Positions 40,318 through 49,631 of a stretch of DNA of 56,952 nucleotides are shown here, one piece after another. The DNA is from an uncultured Prevotella sp. Its GTDB lineage: Bacteria; Bacteroidota; Bacteroidia; Bacteroidales; Bacteroidaceae. The stretch lies in contig CAKPRX010000003.1 in the NCBI GenBank assembly GCA_934183135.1, positions 1 to 56,952 on the forward strand, given 5' to 3'. A program made the translations under genes and the position numbers. Numbering within the stretch: position 1 is the first letter of the stretch; every line of letters begins with the position of its first letter. The notes beneath the pieces are model-generated. The model had not been told where the DNA came from and made no database searches. It saw only the letters and a program-made list of their open reading frames with translations.

Positions 40318-43194
40318 ATGTTTTCTACAACCCAAAGACTATGTATGGCGGCCCTGCTGATGATGAGCATGGGGCCAGCCACGGCCCAGCGCAAGGTGTC
40401 GTCGTTTAGCGAGACCAAGATAGTGCAGGGCACCACAGCCACCATCGATGGCAAGGAGTATGCCGAACCTGATATTATCTACACCGACAAGGGCGACGGC
40501 ACCTATGCGGCCACGCGGCTCACGGTGAGTCCGGCCGGGGCCAGCGAGGTGACGGCTCCCTATCTGCTTATCAACACCCCCACCTCTATTAATATATGCT
40601 GGAAGACCAGCAAGGACGCCACGGACTCCAAGGTGCGTATAGGCACGCGCCCCGATGCCCTGACGCGTGTGCTGGACAATACGGCCACCAGCCTGGCAGC
40701 CGACTACTACTGGAACGAGTGCCACGTGGACGGGCTCAAGGCGGCCACCACATACTACTATCAGGTGGAGAGCTGTGGGGTGACGTCGCGTGTGTACCAC
40801 TTCACCACAGCTCCACAGCCCGGAGACAAGGGCAAGGTGAGGCTGCTGCTCATAGGCGACCACCAGCGTAATGACCACTCGGACTACGAGTGGATGCTCA
40901 AGGCTGCCAAGGCCACCGCCGACCGCAAGTGGGGCCAGGCCGATATAAACGACCACTTCAGACTGCTGGTTAACGTGGGCGACCAGGTGGACCGTGGCGA
41001 GCTGAAGCAGTACGACCAGACCCACCTGTTTAAGTCGCGCTCGGTGATGAGCAGCCTGCCCATCCTCACCGCTGTGGGCAACCACGAGCTGAAGAGCGAC
41101 GACAAGCTGGTGCTCTACAACGGTCACTATCATCGCTATGGCGACATAGAGTACCAGGGCATCAAGAGCGGCACGGCCAATTACTATGCTTACCAGACGG
41201 GGTCGGTGCTCATCATGGTGCTGAACACCGACGGCACGGGCCCCACGCAGAAGGAGTGGGCACGCCAGGTAATCCAGGCGGCCGACAAGGACGCCTCGGT
41301 ACAGTTCGTCATGGCCGTAAACCACCGGCCGCTCTATGCCGAGCAGTACTGCAATGACTACTCGTCGTGGATGTTGCTCCAGCTGATGCCTATCCTGCAG
41401 CGTTCGCCCAAGTTTGTACTCGACTACGCCGGCCATCACCACCTCTACGCCCGTGGCCAGATGACCAACGCACCCGTGTACCACATTATCAGTGGTGGCG
41501 GTGTGGGCACGTCGGCCAAGGGCTATGAGCAGCTCTGGGGCACTACCCCCGACAACCTGGACAGACAGGAAGTGCAGAAGACGCTGGACCAGTGGACGTA
41601 CCAGATAGTAGAGTTTGACCCCGAGAGCAGGACCATGGATGTGGAGTGCTACTCGGTGGGCAACAGCCGACTGGCCCTGGACAACGAGCTGGTAGACCAT
41701 TTCTTGCGTAAGATAGGCGACACGGCCAGGCCCTCTGCTCCCGCCATCGGCCAGGCCATCGACGGCTCGGCCTTCCCCATCGCCATCCATCAGGCCACGG
41801 CTGCCACGGGGCTGCACTCGGCCCAGTACCAGGTGGCCCGCGACGCAGACTTCACCGATGTGGTGCTGAGCAGGGTGGTGACCTTCGAGGATATGTACGG
41901 GGCCAACGATGACTATACCCCCAAGAACCTCAACCCATCGGGCGAGGTCACCACGCTGTCTATACGCGACGGCGAGGTGGAGCCAGGCACCTACTATGTA
42001 CGCTGCCGCAACCGTAATATGAACCTGGACTGGTCCGAGTATTCAGAGGGACGGGAGTTTGTGGTTACGGCCAAGAGCGCCCTGCCCATGGTGAAGACCG
42101 ATAAGCGTATCTATGCCCCTGGCGAGGACATCGTCATTACCTTCGACAATGCCAGCACGGCCTCGGGCTGGGTGGGCGTGTACAAGCGCGACAAGAACCC
42201 GGGCAAGGGAAGTCCGTCGGTCAAGTGGGCCAACACCAAGACGGCCAGTGGCTCCGTAACGTTCCAGATTAAGGATGCCTATGAGTACTATGTGGTACTC
42301 TTTCAGGACGGGGGCTACACCACCATCACCGACAGGGTGCCCTTTATCGTGACGGCCAATACCGATGAGGCCGACCAGGCTTTCGAGATGACCCTCGACA
42401 AGACGGTGTACGACGAGGGCGAGCCCATCGTGGTGTCGCTCGCCCACGCCCCTGCTCTCTCCAAGGACTGGGTGGGTGTGTACGACACCGGCCAGGCTGG
42501 CCCCGGCGACCCCATCGTCAGCGGCGTGTATAGTTACCTGTGGGCCAATGTCACCAAGCCCACAGGCAGCCTGACGCTCAACGTGGCGGGCACCATCAAC
42601 ACCGTTCCGCCGACGGGCTACTACTTCGCCGAGTACTTTTTTATGAACAACTATACCTCTTTCTTTCCCCGCCAGTACTTTGTAGTGGGTCGCCCCGCCG
42701 TGGTGCGGGCCGATAAGGAGTCTTACGGCAGCAACGAGACTTGCCACTTCTACTGCTACAATCTTCCTACTTGGACTACGCCCTGCCTGGTGCTGACCGG
42801 CAAAGACGGCAAGACCCAAAAGATATTCGTCGAAGAGGGCGAGACGGCGGCCATGGCAGCTCGCACTTTAGCAGACTTCTTTGCCCCTGGCCCCGTCACG
42901 GCCTATATCGCCATCGGAGACGAGAGGATATCAGAGCCCATACACTTTACCATAGGCGAGGCCACAACCATAGATGCCGTATCGGCCTCTCCTTATGAGG
43001 TAAAGTCGCAGGGAGGATATGTCACGGTTGCGGGCAAAGCCATTCAGGCCATACGTGTCTGTACCATTGACGGAAAAAACATAGTAAACTGGAAAGGCAA
43101 GGCACAGAGTCACGTGAGTCTCCCCGTGCAGGCTCGGGGTGTAGTGCTGGTACAGGTCAATGCGCAACCGGTTGTTAAGGTGGTGGCTCAGTAA
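40318..43194 (+). CDS. Large secreted purple-acid-phosphatase-like protein
   Basis: The 958-residue protein has a signal peptide (1-23), an N-terminal FN3-like domain (INICWKTSKDATDSKVRIG), a metallophosphoesterase domain with ligand motifs LLLIGDHQRND, VNVGDQVDRG, AVGNHELK, AVNHRPLY and YAGHHHLY, an FN3-like stretch near residues 490-590, and two homologous beta domains (about 600-690 and 695-795; KTDKRIYAPGEDIVITF and LDKTVYDEGEPIVVSLAH). The last 60 residues (SQGGYVTVAGKAIQAIRVC to VVKVVAQ) resemble a type IX secretion sorting domain, so it may be surface-attached. It is divergent from the second GH92 operon. Substrate unknown. Confidence 0.85.
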   Translation: MFSTTQRLCMAALLMMSMGPATAQRKVSSFSETKIVQGTTATIDGKEYAEPDIIYTDKGDGTYAATRLTVSPAGASEVTAPYLLINTPTSINICWKTSKDATDSKVRIGTRPDALTRVLDNTATSLAADYYWNECHVDGLKAATTYYYQVESCGVTSRVYHFTTAPQPGDKGKVRLLLIGDHQRNDHSDYEWMLKAAKATADRKWGQADINDHFRLLVNVGDQVDRGELKQYDQTHLFKSRSVMSSLPILTAVGNHELKSDDKLVLYNGHYHRYGDIEYQGIKSGTANYYAYQTGSVLIMVLNTDGTGPTQKEWARQVIQAADKDASVQFVMAVNHRPLYAEQYCNDYSSWMLLQLMPILQRSPKFVLDYAGHHHLYARGQMTNAPVYHIISGGGVGTSAKGYEQLWGTTPDNLDRQEVQKTLDQWTYQIVEFDPESRTMDVECYSVGNSRLALDNELVDHFLRKIGDTARPSAPAIGQAIDGSAFPIAIHQATAATGLHSAQYQVARDADFTDVVLSRVVTFEDMYGANDDYTPKNLNPSGEVTTLSIRDGEVEPGTYYVRCRNRNMNLDWSEYSEGREFVVTAKSALPMVKTDKRIYAPGEDIVITFDNASTASGWVGVYKRDKNPGKGSPSVKWANTKTASGSVTFQIKDAYEYYVVLFQDGGYTTITDRVPFIVTANTDEADQAFEMTLDKTVYDEGEPIVVSLAHAPALSKDWVGVYDTGQAGPGDPIVSGVYSYLWANVTKPTGSLTLNVAGTINTVPPTGYYFAEYFFMNNYTSFFPRQYFVVGRPAVVRADKESYGSNETCHFYCYNLPTWTTPCLVLTGKDGKTQKIFVEEGETAAMAARTLADFFAPGPVTAYIAIGDERISEPIHFTIGEATTIDAVSASPYEVKSQGGYVTVAGKAIQAIRVCTIDGKNIVNWKGKAQSHVSLPVQARGVVLVQVNAQPVVKVVAQ

Positions 43195-43223
43195 GCGTCC
43201 CAGCTTGCCAGTACGATGCGCAT

Positions 43224-43258
43224 AAAGGCGGAGTCCTGTCAGGGGCTCCGCCTTTATA
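43224..43258. terminator. Bidirectional terminator between phosphoesterase and WG-repeat genes
   Basis: AAAGGCGGAG (43224-43233) and CTCCGCCTTT (43246-43255) form a 10-bp stem with A/T flanks in both directions. Confidence 0.7.
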
Positions 43259-43319
43259 TATATAATAAGGTATAAGGTTGGCTTCTTGTCTGGCCAGGGT
43301 GGTCACCTTATTTCCGTGG

Positions 43320-45221
43320 CTACTTCTTGATGTGGCGGTGAGGGATGTCCCACTTCTGGCACTGCTCGCACCAGGCGCGCTCGGTGCTGCCGGTATAGTT
43401 GGGGTCGTCTACGCGCACATCCATCTTCTTGTTGGCCGGTCGGCGGGTGCCGCTCTGGCTGCGCTGCGTGTTGCCCGAAGGGCTGTTGCTGCGCATCTCC
43501 TGGGCGCGGCGGTTGTTGTACTCGGCCTCCTGGCGCTGGTAGTTCTTGTCGTACTCGAACAGACCGTGCTGAGCGTTGTACCGGTTCACGTTGGCCTCGT
43601 GCTGTCGGTACACGGCCTCGGCTATGGGGCGGTCGTACACACTCTGCCTGCCCTGGAGGTCTATATATATAATGTGGCTCCAGTCTTTGGCTATCTTGAT
43701 AGTAGGAGCGTCGATGTAGGCACCTTGGGTGTAGTTGAGGAAGCCAGGCTGGTAGAAACGGCCACCCACAGCGATGTAGTCGCCCTCGTACTTCACGTTA
43801 TCTGGGCCGAAGTCGCGGGCATAGATGCCTAAATTGTAGGCTCGGAGCTGTATCCAGCACCCGCCATTGGAGTGGCCCGTGATGTTGAGGCTAACCTCGC
43901 CGGCCTTGCCACCACTCTTGCCATAGAAGTAGGTGCTGTTAGACGAGGGCAGGGTGCCATAGGCAGGGTGGGGAATATTGGCCGAAGTCTGCGAGGTGCT
44001 GCGGCGAGCCTGGCTCTGTGCGGTAGAGCGGCGGGTGCCCTGTGTAGCAGATGAGCGGCTGCTGGCCCGAGCCTGTGCCTGCTGACGCTGACGGGCGGCA
44101 GCCTCCTTGCGCTGCTGCTGTGCCAACAGCCGCTCTTTCTGAGCCTGGTCGGCCTGAGCCATGGCCAGCAGGTTCTGCGTCTTGGCCGTCTTGGGCACCT
44201 CGGTGATAAGACACTTGTCTACGCGGGCTATGAACTCATAGAAAGGAGCCGTTACCCGGGTCCGCCACAGCTTGTCGTTGTCGTTGGCACGGGCCAGGTA
44301 AGGCCCCAGGTACTTCGCCATGTTTTTCTCCATGTGCTTGACCATGTGCTTGGGCCTCTTCTGCTCCGGGATGACGGTCTGCCCCATGGCATCGACTACC
44401 ACGATGGTGCCCCGGTCGGTCTGGCAGGTAAAGAGAGCCGTCCGCTCTATCTGCTCGGGCGTACACTGCGCGCCCTTGTACTTGGTTCGGGTGTAGATGT
44501 CTTCATCCAGGCGCAGCTCGTCTATTTCGGCATATACGGGAGGTACTATTATCTCGCCAGCCAGGTTCATCAGGCCGTAGTGCCTGTCCTTTGCAAAGCG
44601 TATCAGCCCTATTATGCCTTCGTCGTGACCGTCAGCGTTGTTGCGCAGTTTGTATGGCGATATGTCGCACATACGGTTGCCATACTGCCGGCTGCCCTCT
44701 ACGGGGCCGTTGCCTATGCGCTGCATGTCGGCACCCAGTATGTCCCACTGGCCGTTGTCCTTGCGCTGGCAGAAGAGTAACTCGCCCTCCCAGTCATTGC
44801 CATAGTCCCAGCGCATTATCACTGTATAAAAATCGCTGATGCGTTGGCCCCGGGCGTTGATAACATAGCAGTTGGGGTAGTCTCTGACAATAACGTAGTA
44901 GGGCGTAATATCGGTAAAGGGATAAGGCCCGTTGCCCACAAGGTTAAAGTTGCGGTCTATAACATAGTACTTGTCGCTCCCCTTGTACTTGGCCTCGCCT
45001 AAATAGCAGCGATGGGGGAAGAATAAGTGGTCGAAGTAAGGCTGGACGACCCATTGGCCAGAAGCATCGACGACCCCCTCCAGCCCATTGGCCCCTTTCT
45101 TGGTGGTGCAGGTAGGAAACTTCCACTTGTCGAACCGCGACTGCGCATTGGTGGTTACTGCCGACAGGCACATGAGGGTGATGAGCAGGCTGAGGCTGCG
45201 TCTGAGGTTGGTAGATGTCAT
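43320..45221 (-). CDS. Exported WG-repeat-like protein
   Basis: A 633-residue protein with a signal peptide (to about residue 27). The first 300 residues contain WG-type units (LEGVVDASGQWVVQPYFDHL, YGLMNLAGEIIVPPVYAEI). A charged Gln/Ala/Arg helix (about 355-400) leads into a low-complexity Ser/Thr/Arg stretch, then a second folded region (GEVSLNITGHSNGGCWIQL) and a tail with a CEQC pair and a final HRHIKK. The last two could bind metal. No enzyme motif is visible. It starts 20 bases after the hemolysin III gene on the same strand, so it belongs to the rnr operon. Confidence 0.65.
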   Translation of the reverse strand: MTSTNLRRSLSLLITLMCLSAVTTNAQSRFDKWKFPTCTTKKGANGLEGVVDASGQWVVQPYFDHLFFPHRCYLGEAKYKGSDKYYVIDRNFNLVGNGPYPFTDITPYYVIVRDYPNCYVINARGQRISDFYTVIMRWDYGNDWEGELLFCQRKDNGQWDILGADMQRIGNGPVEGSRQYGNRMCDISPYKLRNNADGHDEGIIGLIRFAKDRHYGLMNLAGEIIVPPVYAEIDELRLDEDIYTRTKYKGAQCTPEQIERTALFTCQTDRGTIVVVDAMGQTVIPEQKRPKHMVKHMEKNMAKYLGPYLARANDNDKLWRTRVTAPFYEFIARVDKCLITEVPKTAKTQNLLAMAQADQAQKERLLAQQQRKEAAARQRQQAQARASSRSSATQGTRRSTAQSQARRSTSQTSANIPHPAYGTLPSSNSTYFYGKSGGKAGEVSLNITGHSNGGCWIQLRAYNLGIYARDFGPDNVKYEGDYIAVGGRFYQPGFLNYTQGAYIDAPTIKIAKDWSHIIYIDLQGRQSVYDRPIAEAVYRQHEANVNRYNAQHGLFEYDKNYQRQEAEYNNRRAQEMRSNSPSGNTQRSQSGTRRPANKKMDVRVDDPNYTGSTERAWCEQCQKWDIPHRHIKK

Positions 45222-45241
45222 AACGGGTTATGTATTGAGGG

Positions 45242-45892
45242 TTATATATATTGCATTAGAATGTCCCACACGCAGATAATGTGGCAGATAGAGCCGAGGA
45301 GCACGAAGAAGTGGAACACCGTGTGCATGTACCGCCGGCGGTGCAGGGTGTAGAAGACGGCCCCGGTGATGTAGGCCACGCCCTCGGCCACCAGCCACAC
45401 CACGGCCGATGTGCTCACGGCGTGCATGAGCGGCCCGAAGGCCACCAGCACCGACAGCCCCATGAGCACGAAGCACAGTGTCTCCACGTTACTATGGTCG
45501 CGCAGATGGCGGAAGGACATCACAGTGCCCGAGATGGCGCAGAGCCACACGAAGCAGAACAGGCCCCACCCCCACAGACCGTCGCTGCGCAGCGCCACTA
45601 ACGTGATGGGCGAGTAGGAGCCCGCTATGTGCCAGTAGATGGCTGCGTGGTCCCAGCGGCGCAGGCGTTCCTTCCACACCGAGCGCGCGCTGAGCGCATG
45701 GTAGATGGTCGAGGCCGCATACGAGCACAGCATGCCGAAGAGATAGAGTATCACCCCGGCCGTAGCCCAGCCGTTGTGGCTTCTGAAGCACCACACCAGG
45801 AACACGATGCCAAAGGCCACGCCTAAGGCGATGCCTCCGGCATGGCTCCACGAGTTCCATAGCTCCTCGCGATGGCTGAAGTGTATCCTCAT
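45242..45892 (-). CDS. Hemolysin III/PAQR family membrane protein
   Basis: The 216-residue protein has seven membrane helices and the family metal motifs: EELWNSWSHAGG near the N-terminus, STIYHALSARS (helix 2 region), DHAAIYWHIAGSYSP, and the final MHTVFHFFVLLGSICH. These serine, aspartate and histidine positions bind zinc in PAQR-like proteins, which act as membrane hydrolases or regulators; haemolysis is not a reliable function. The start overlaps the rnr stop by four bases. Confidence 0.92.
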   Translation of the reverse strand: MRIHFSHREELWNSWSHAGGIALGVAFGIVFLVWCFRSHNGWATAGVILYLFGMLCSYAASTIYHALSARSVWKERLRRWDHAAIYWHIAGSYSPITLVALRSDGLWGWGLFCFVWLCAISGTVMSFRHLRDHSNVETLCFVLMGLSVLVAFGPLMHAVSTSAVVWLVAEGVAYITGAVFYTLHRRRYMHTVFHFFVLLGSICHIICVWDILMQYI

Positions 45893-48117
45893 TGCTTCTT
45901 GCGGTTCTGGGCGGCGTGGTCAGGGCTCTCCACGAGGGTAAAGTCGAGCTGCTTCTTGTCCAGGTTGGTGCGCGCCACCTGGATGCGCACAGCGTCGCCG
46001 AGCTGATAGCGGTGGTGCCGGCGGCGGCCCACCAGACAGAAGTTGCGCTCGTCGAAGTCGTAGTAGTCGTCGTCCAGGTCGCGCATGGGTACCATACCCT
46101 CGCAGTGGTTCTCGTCTATCTCGGCATAGATGCCATAGGCCGTGATGCCACTGATGTGGGCGTCGAACTGCTCGCCTATCTTGTCGCCCATAAATTCTAC
46201 CATCTTGTACTTGACAGAGTCGCGCTCGGCGTTCTGAGCCACCTGCTCCATGTCAGAGCAGTGCTTGCAGAGGTCCTCGCAGTGCTTCTCGTTGGCCGAG
46301 CGGCCACCCTCCTGGTAGCGGGTAAGCAGCCGGTGAACCATGGTGTCAGGATAGCGGCGTATGGGGCTGGTGAAGTGGGTGTAGTAGTCGAACGCCAGAC
46401 CGAAGTGCCCTATGTTGTGCGTGGTGTACTTGGCCTTCATCATGGCCCGCAGCGCCACCTTCTGTATCAGTGCCTGCTCCGGGCGGCCCGTGCAGTCGTC
46501 CATCAGCTTGTTGAGGCTACGCGCCATGGCTCCCCTGGTGCCATCGGTCTTCACCTTGTAGCCAAACTTGACTATAAACTCGCGCAAGGTCTCCATCTTC
46601 TGCGGGTCGGGGTTGTCGTGAACGCGGTAGGGGAACGTTTTGGCTTTCTTGCCCTTGGGCACGCGCCCCACACTCTCGGCCACGGTGCGGTTGGCCAGCA
46701 GCATAAACTCCTCAATGAGCTTGTTGGCGTCCTTGGACCTCTTGAAGAAGCAGCGGATGGGCTTGCCCTTCTCGTCGACCTCGAAGTGCAGTTCCTCGGA
46801 GTCGAACTTGACCGCCCCGTTCTTGAACCGCGCCGCGCGGAGCTTCTTGGCCAGCCTGTCCAGGGTCACTATCTCCTCGGCATACTCGCCCTTGTAGTGT
46901 CCGTCCTTGGGCAGCGGTGCCGGTGTGCCCGTGCCGTCTACCACGCCGTTGTCCTCAAGCAGCTGCTGGGCCTCCTCGTAGGCATAGCGGCGGTCTGAGC
47001 GTATAATGGTATGCCTGATGCGGTAGGAGCGTACCTGCGCGTCGTCGTCCAGGTCGAATATTACGCTGTAGCACAGTTTCTCCTCGTTGGGACGCAGCGA
47101 GCAGACGTAGTTGCATAGCCGCTCGGGCAGCATGGGTATCGTGCGGTCCACCAGGTACACCGATGTGGCCCTGCGCTGGGCCTCGCGGTCTATGATGTCG
47201 CCCTCCTTGACATAGTGAGATACATCGGCGATGTGTACGCCCACCTCCCACAGTCCGCTGGGCAACTTACGGATAGACAGGGCGTCGTCGAAGTCCTTGG
47301 CATCCTTGGGGTCGATGGTACAGGTAAACGTGGGACGGAAGTCCTCGCGCTCGGCCTCGTCCTGAGCCGTTATCTCGCCGCTAATCTTGTCGGCGGCGTC
47401 CTCTACGGCCTTGGGGTAGCGGTAGGGAAGCCCATACTGAGCCAGGATGGTGTTCATCTCGACATCATTGTCGCCACTCTTGCCCAGCACGTCTATCACC
47501 TCGCCTATCATGTTGGTGTGCTCCTCGTCGGGCCAGCTCACTATCTTTACCAGAGCCTTGTCGTCGTTGGTGCCCTTCTTCAGCTTGTTCTTGGGGATAA
47601 GGATGTCGTGCGCCAGGTTGTCGTTGGTAACCAGGAAGGCTATGTCCCTGCCTATGCGGAGCTTGCCCACGAAGGTATCTTTCTTTCGCTGCAGTATCTC
47701 GATGACCTTGGCCTCCTTGATGTGGTTGCGGCGGCGCGCCATGAAGGCCACGCGCACCCTGTCGCCGTCCAGTGCCGACAGCGAGTTGCGCTCGGAGACG
47801 AAGATGGGCTGCTCGTCGCCGTCGGGGACGAACGAGTTCTTGCCATTGGACTTACGGCGGAAGGTGCCCTCCTGCACCTGCCCCTCCGTGTTGAGCTGGT
47901 ACGAGTTGATAGACACCCGCTTGAGAAAGTCGTCCCACGCCATCTCCTCCATGGTGTCTACGGCCAGCATCTTGGCCGGGTGCGTGTCTAAGTGGAGCGC
48001 TCGGAATATCTCTTTGAAGGTAAATACTTTTCCCGGATTGTCAGAGAAAAGCGCCACCAGCATCTCGGCCAGCTGCCGCTTGGTGATGCGCTTTCCACCC
48101 TTTTTAGCTTTTCCCAT
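45889..48117 (-). CDS. rnr: Ribonuclease R
   Basis: A 742-residue 3'-to-5' exoribonuclease of the RNB family. A helix-turn-helix-like N-terminal region (residues 10-60) precedes cold-shock domains (about 80-230), the RNB catalytic domain with DPKDAKDFDDALSI (metal aspartates, about 272-285) and ADVSHYVKEGDIIDREA, plus FTSPIRRYPDTMVHR, and a C-terminal S1 domain (FDAHISGITAYGIYAEI). It degrades structured RNA. The length suits RNase R, not RNase II. It is the first gene of a leftward three-gene operon. Confidence 0.96.
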   Translation of the reverse strand: MGKAKKGGKRITKRQLAEMLVALFSDNPGKVFTFKEIFRALHLDTHPAKMLAVDTMEEMAWDDFLKRVSINSYQLNTEGQVQEGTFRRKSNGKNSFVPDGDEQPIFVSERNSLSALDGDRVRVAFMARRRNHIKEAKVIEILQRKKDTFVGKLRIGRDIAFLVTNDNLAHDILIPKNKLKKGTNDDKALVKIVSWPDEEHTNMIGEVIDVLGKSGDNDVEMNTILAQYGLPYRYPKAVEDAADKISGEITAQDEAEREDFRPTFTCTIDPKDAKDFDDALSIRKLPSGLWEVGVHIADVSHYVKEGDIIDREAQRRATSVYLVDRTIPMLPERLCNYVCSLRPNEEKLCYSVIFDLDDDAQVRSYRIRHTIIRSDRRYAYEEAQQLLEDNGVVDGTGTPAPLPKDGHYKGEYAEEIVTLDRLAKKLRAARFKNGAVKFDSEELHFEVDEKGKPIRCFFKRSKDANKLIEEFMLLANRTVAESVGRVPKGKKAKTFPYRVHDNPDPQKMETLREFIVKFGYKVKTDGTRGAMARSLNKLMDDCTGRPEQALIQKVALRAMMKAKYTTHNIGHFGLAFDYYTHFTSPIRRYPDTMVHRLLTRYQEGGRSANEKHCEDLCKHCSDMEQVAQNAERDSVKYKMVEFMGDKIGEQFDAHISGITAYGIYAEIDENHCEGMVPMRDLDDDYYDFDERNFCLVGRRRHHRYQLGDAVRIQVARTNLDKKQLDFTLVESPDHAAQNRKKQ

Positions 48118-48385
48118 AGTGGTATTGTTTAGAATTACATCTGCAAATTAAGGGAAAAAAAACGACATGGAGAAAAGATTTGCCGACAATTTTCAGAATT
48201 GTAACGACCTTTTCATCTGCCGGTTTCGCTGAAGGGCCTGTGGCGCCACCAGGCCCGCACGGGCAGGTCGGTGGGTACAGGGCGTCGCGGGGATGGCCCG
48301 GATGGCCGGGACACAGGCGGTTTGGGGAATGGGTGTCCATGAGGGGTGCCGCCAGAGTAGCGCCTACGGCTACTTTTATGGGAAA
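48118..48385. other. Upstream region of rnr and approach to repeats
   Basis: Non-coding; contains the rnr promoter region, with no clear TAnnTTTG box, and GC-rich sequence without a supportable gene. Confidence 0.3.
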
Positions 48386-48569
48386 CAGGCTGCGCCTCGG
48401 CCATCCGGGTAAGCTCATGGTGCTCGGCTTGCACTGCTTTTACATAAAGCAGGCTGCGCCTCGGCCATTTGAGCAAGCTCATGGCGCTCGGCTTGCACTG
48501 CTTTTACATAAAGCAGGCTGCGCCTCGGCCATTTGAGCAAGCTCATGGCGCTCGGCTTGCACTGCTTTT
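48386..48569. repeat. 64-bp tandem repeat, nearly three units
   Basis: CAGGCTGCGCCTCGGCCAT begins at 48386, 48450 and 48514; units are almost identical and the third ends at CTTTT (48569). Units 2 and 3 agree best; the first has CCGGGTAAG in place of TTGAGCAAG. The 64-bp period is not a multiple of three, so the frames through it are not real. Not CRISPR: there are no spacers. Confidence 0.85.
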
Positions 48570-48890
48570 GCGCCTACAGCGCGCAGATAGGTTGATGGTA
48601 GTGTACCTGGGGCGTTGCCCCAGGCTCCGTACTGTTGCGCTTTCAGCGCGCGTGGGGCACACGGGCAGGGGGCAGGCCGCCATGGGCGTGTTTCGTATAG
48701 GCCATGATGGTTGTGGGCGTTGTCCCGGGCTATATACAGGCTGTACTGCCAGCGCGCGTGACTTGTATGGGCATGGTTCTCACCGCCATGGATGAGCTAC
48801 GCGCTGTAAGCGCAGCGGTACAAAAGCCTGGGGCAACGCCCCAGGTGTAGTCCTCATACTGGCAAAGCGCGCTGTAGGCGCAAAAGCGGC
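48564..48890. repeat. Inverted pair of GGGGCGTTGCCCC palindromic units
   Basis: A unit at 48564-48652 contains ACCTGGGGCGTTGCCCCAGGCT (48605-48626); its inverted relative occupies 48796-48890 with the core at 48825-48846. Both carry GCGCCTACAGCGCGC at one end. A third degenerate relative (GTTGTCCCGGGCTATATACA) lies near 48720. Such palindromes are common intergenic repeats in Bacteroidales, function unknown. Confidence 0.7.
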
Positions 48891-48948
48891 GCAGCGTCAA
48901 ATCATGGGAACCATTGCCAATGGACATTGCCATGCAAGCAGGGCGTGC

Positions 48949-49419
48949 GAAAAACCTTTACACGCGGCTGTATATTTATGCAAAACCAGGGGCGATAATG
49001 TATAAATATACAGTCGTAACGACCCTTTTCCGGGGTGTAATTTCCGGAAAATTTCGACAAACCAGGACGGTTTTCGGGGGCTTTGGGGGCGTTTTGGGGC
49101 ACTGTGAGGGGCGAGAAAGTAACAATGTTTTACAAAACAGGGGCATTTTGCACCTTCTTCGCCGCTATTTTCGGCTCTTTCGAGGTCGGTTTACGGAGTC
49201 GCCGCGATGGTCATTTTGGTGCTCGCGATGGTCATTACGATTCTAATGACCATCGCGAGCGAAAAAATGATGGTTTTCGGGTGGTCAGAAAATGGCCGTT
49301 TTCGCCACCGCCACCACCTCGGCGAGCGTACAGACAAGTTGTGGATGGTCAGAAAACCCTCGCCCGGCGGCTAAGTACCGAAAATGTATATTTATACATT
49401 TTCGGAAAAAACTTTACGA
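48949..49419 (+). repeat. 470-bp structured repeat, copy C
   Basis: Third copy, 471 bp. The 5' hairpin pairs 48965-48982 with 48999-49016 (two G-U positions). The central hairpin stem is 49221-49237 and 49244-49260 with loop CGATTC. ARG-box-like palindromes are at 48969-48982, 48999-49012 and 49385-49398. It ends GGAAAAAACTTTACGA. It lies 212 bases upstream of the trypsin-like lipoprotein gene; the sequence between has GTCATTGGCG, weakly like the repeat at 40016. Confidence 0.85.
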
Positions 49420-49631
49420 ATATGATGGGCGGCACCGGGAACTGTCATTGGCGAGCTGACGGTCGGCTCTCCGCCCGTAGGCCGTCATGTGGGGTCGTAT
49501 TTTGGTCTGTGCGGCAAGATTTTTGGCCATTTTGGCCGTTACATCGTTTTTTTTGGCTAATTTTGAAGCACTATTGTCGCCCGCCGCGGGCGTGGCACTA
49601 ACGATACTGTAACCCAAAAACTGAAAATAAG

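Noticed and set aside
48386..48569. CRISPR array
   Set aside because: Units are contiguous without variable spacers and no cas genes are present.
48469..48795. Protein frames across the 64-bp repeats
   Set aside because: The repeat period is not a multiple of three and the frames end inside palindromes.
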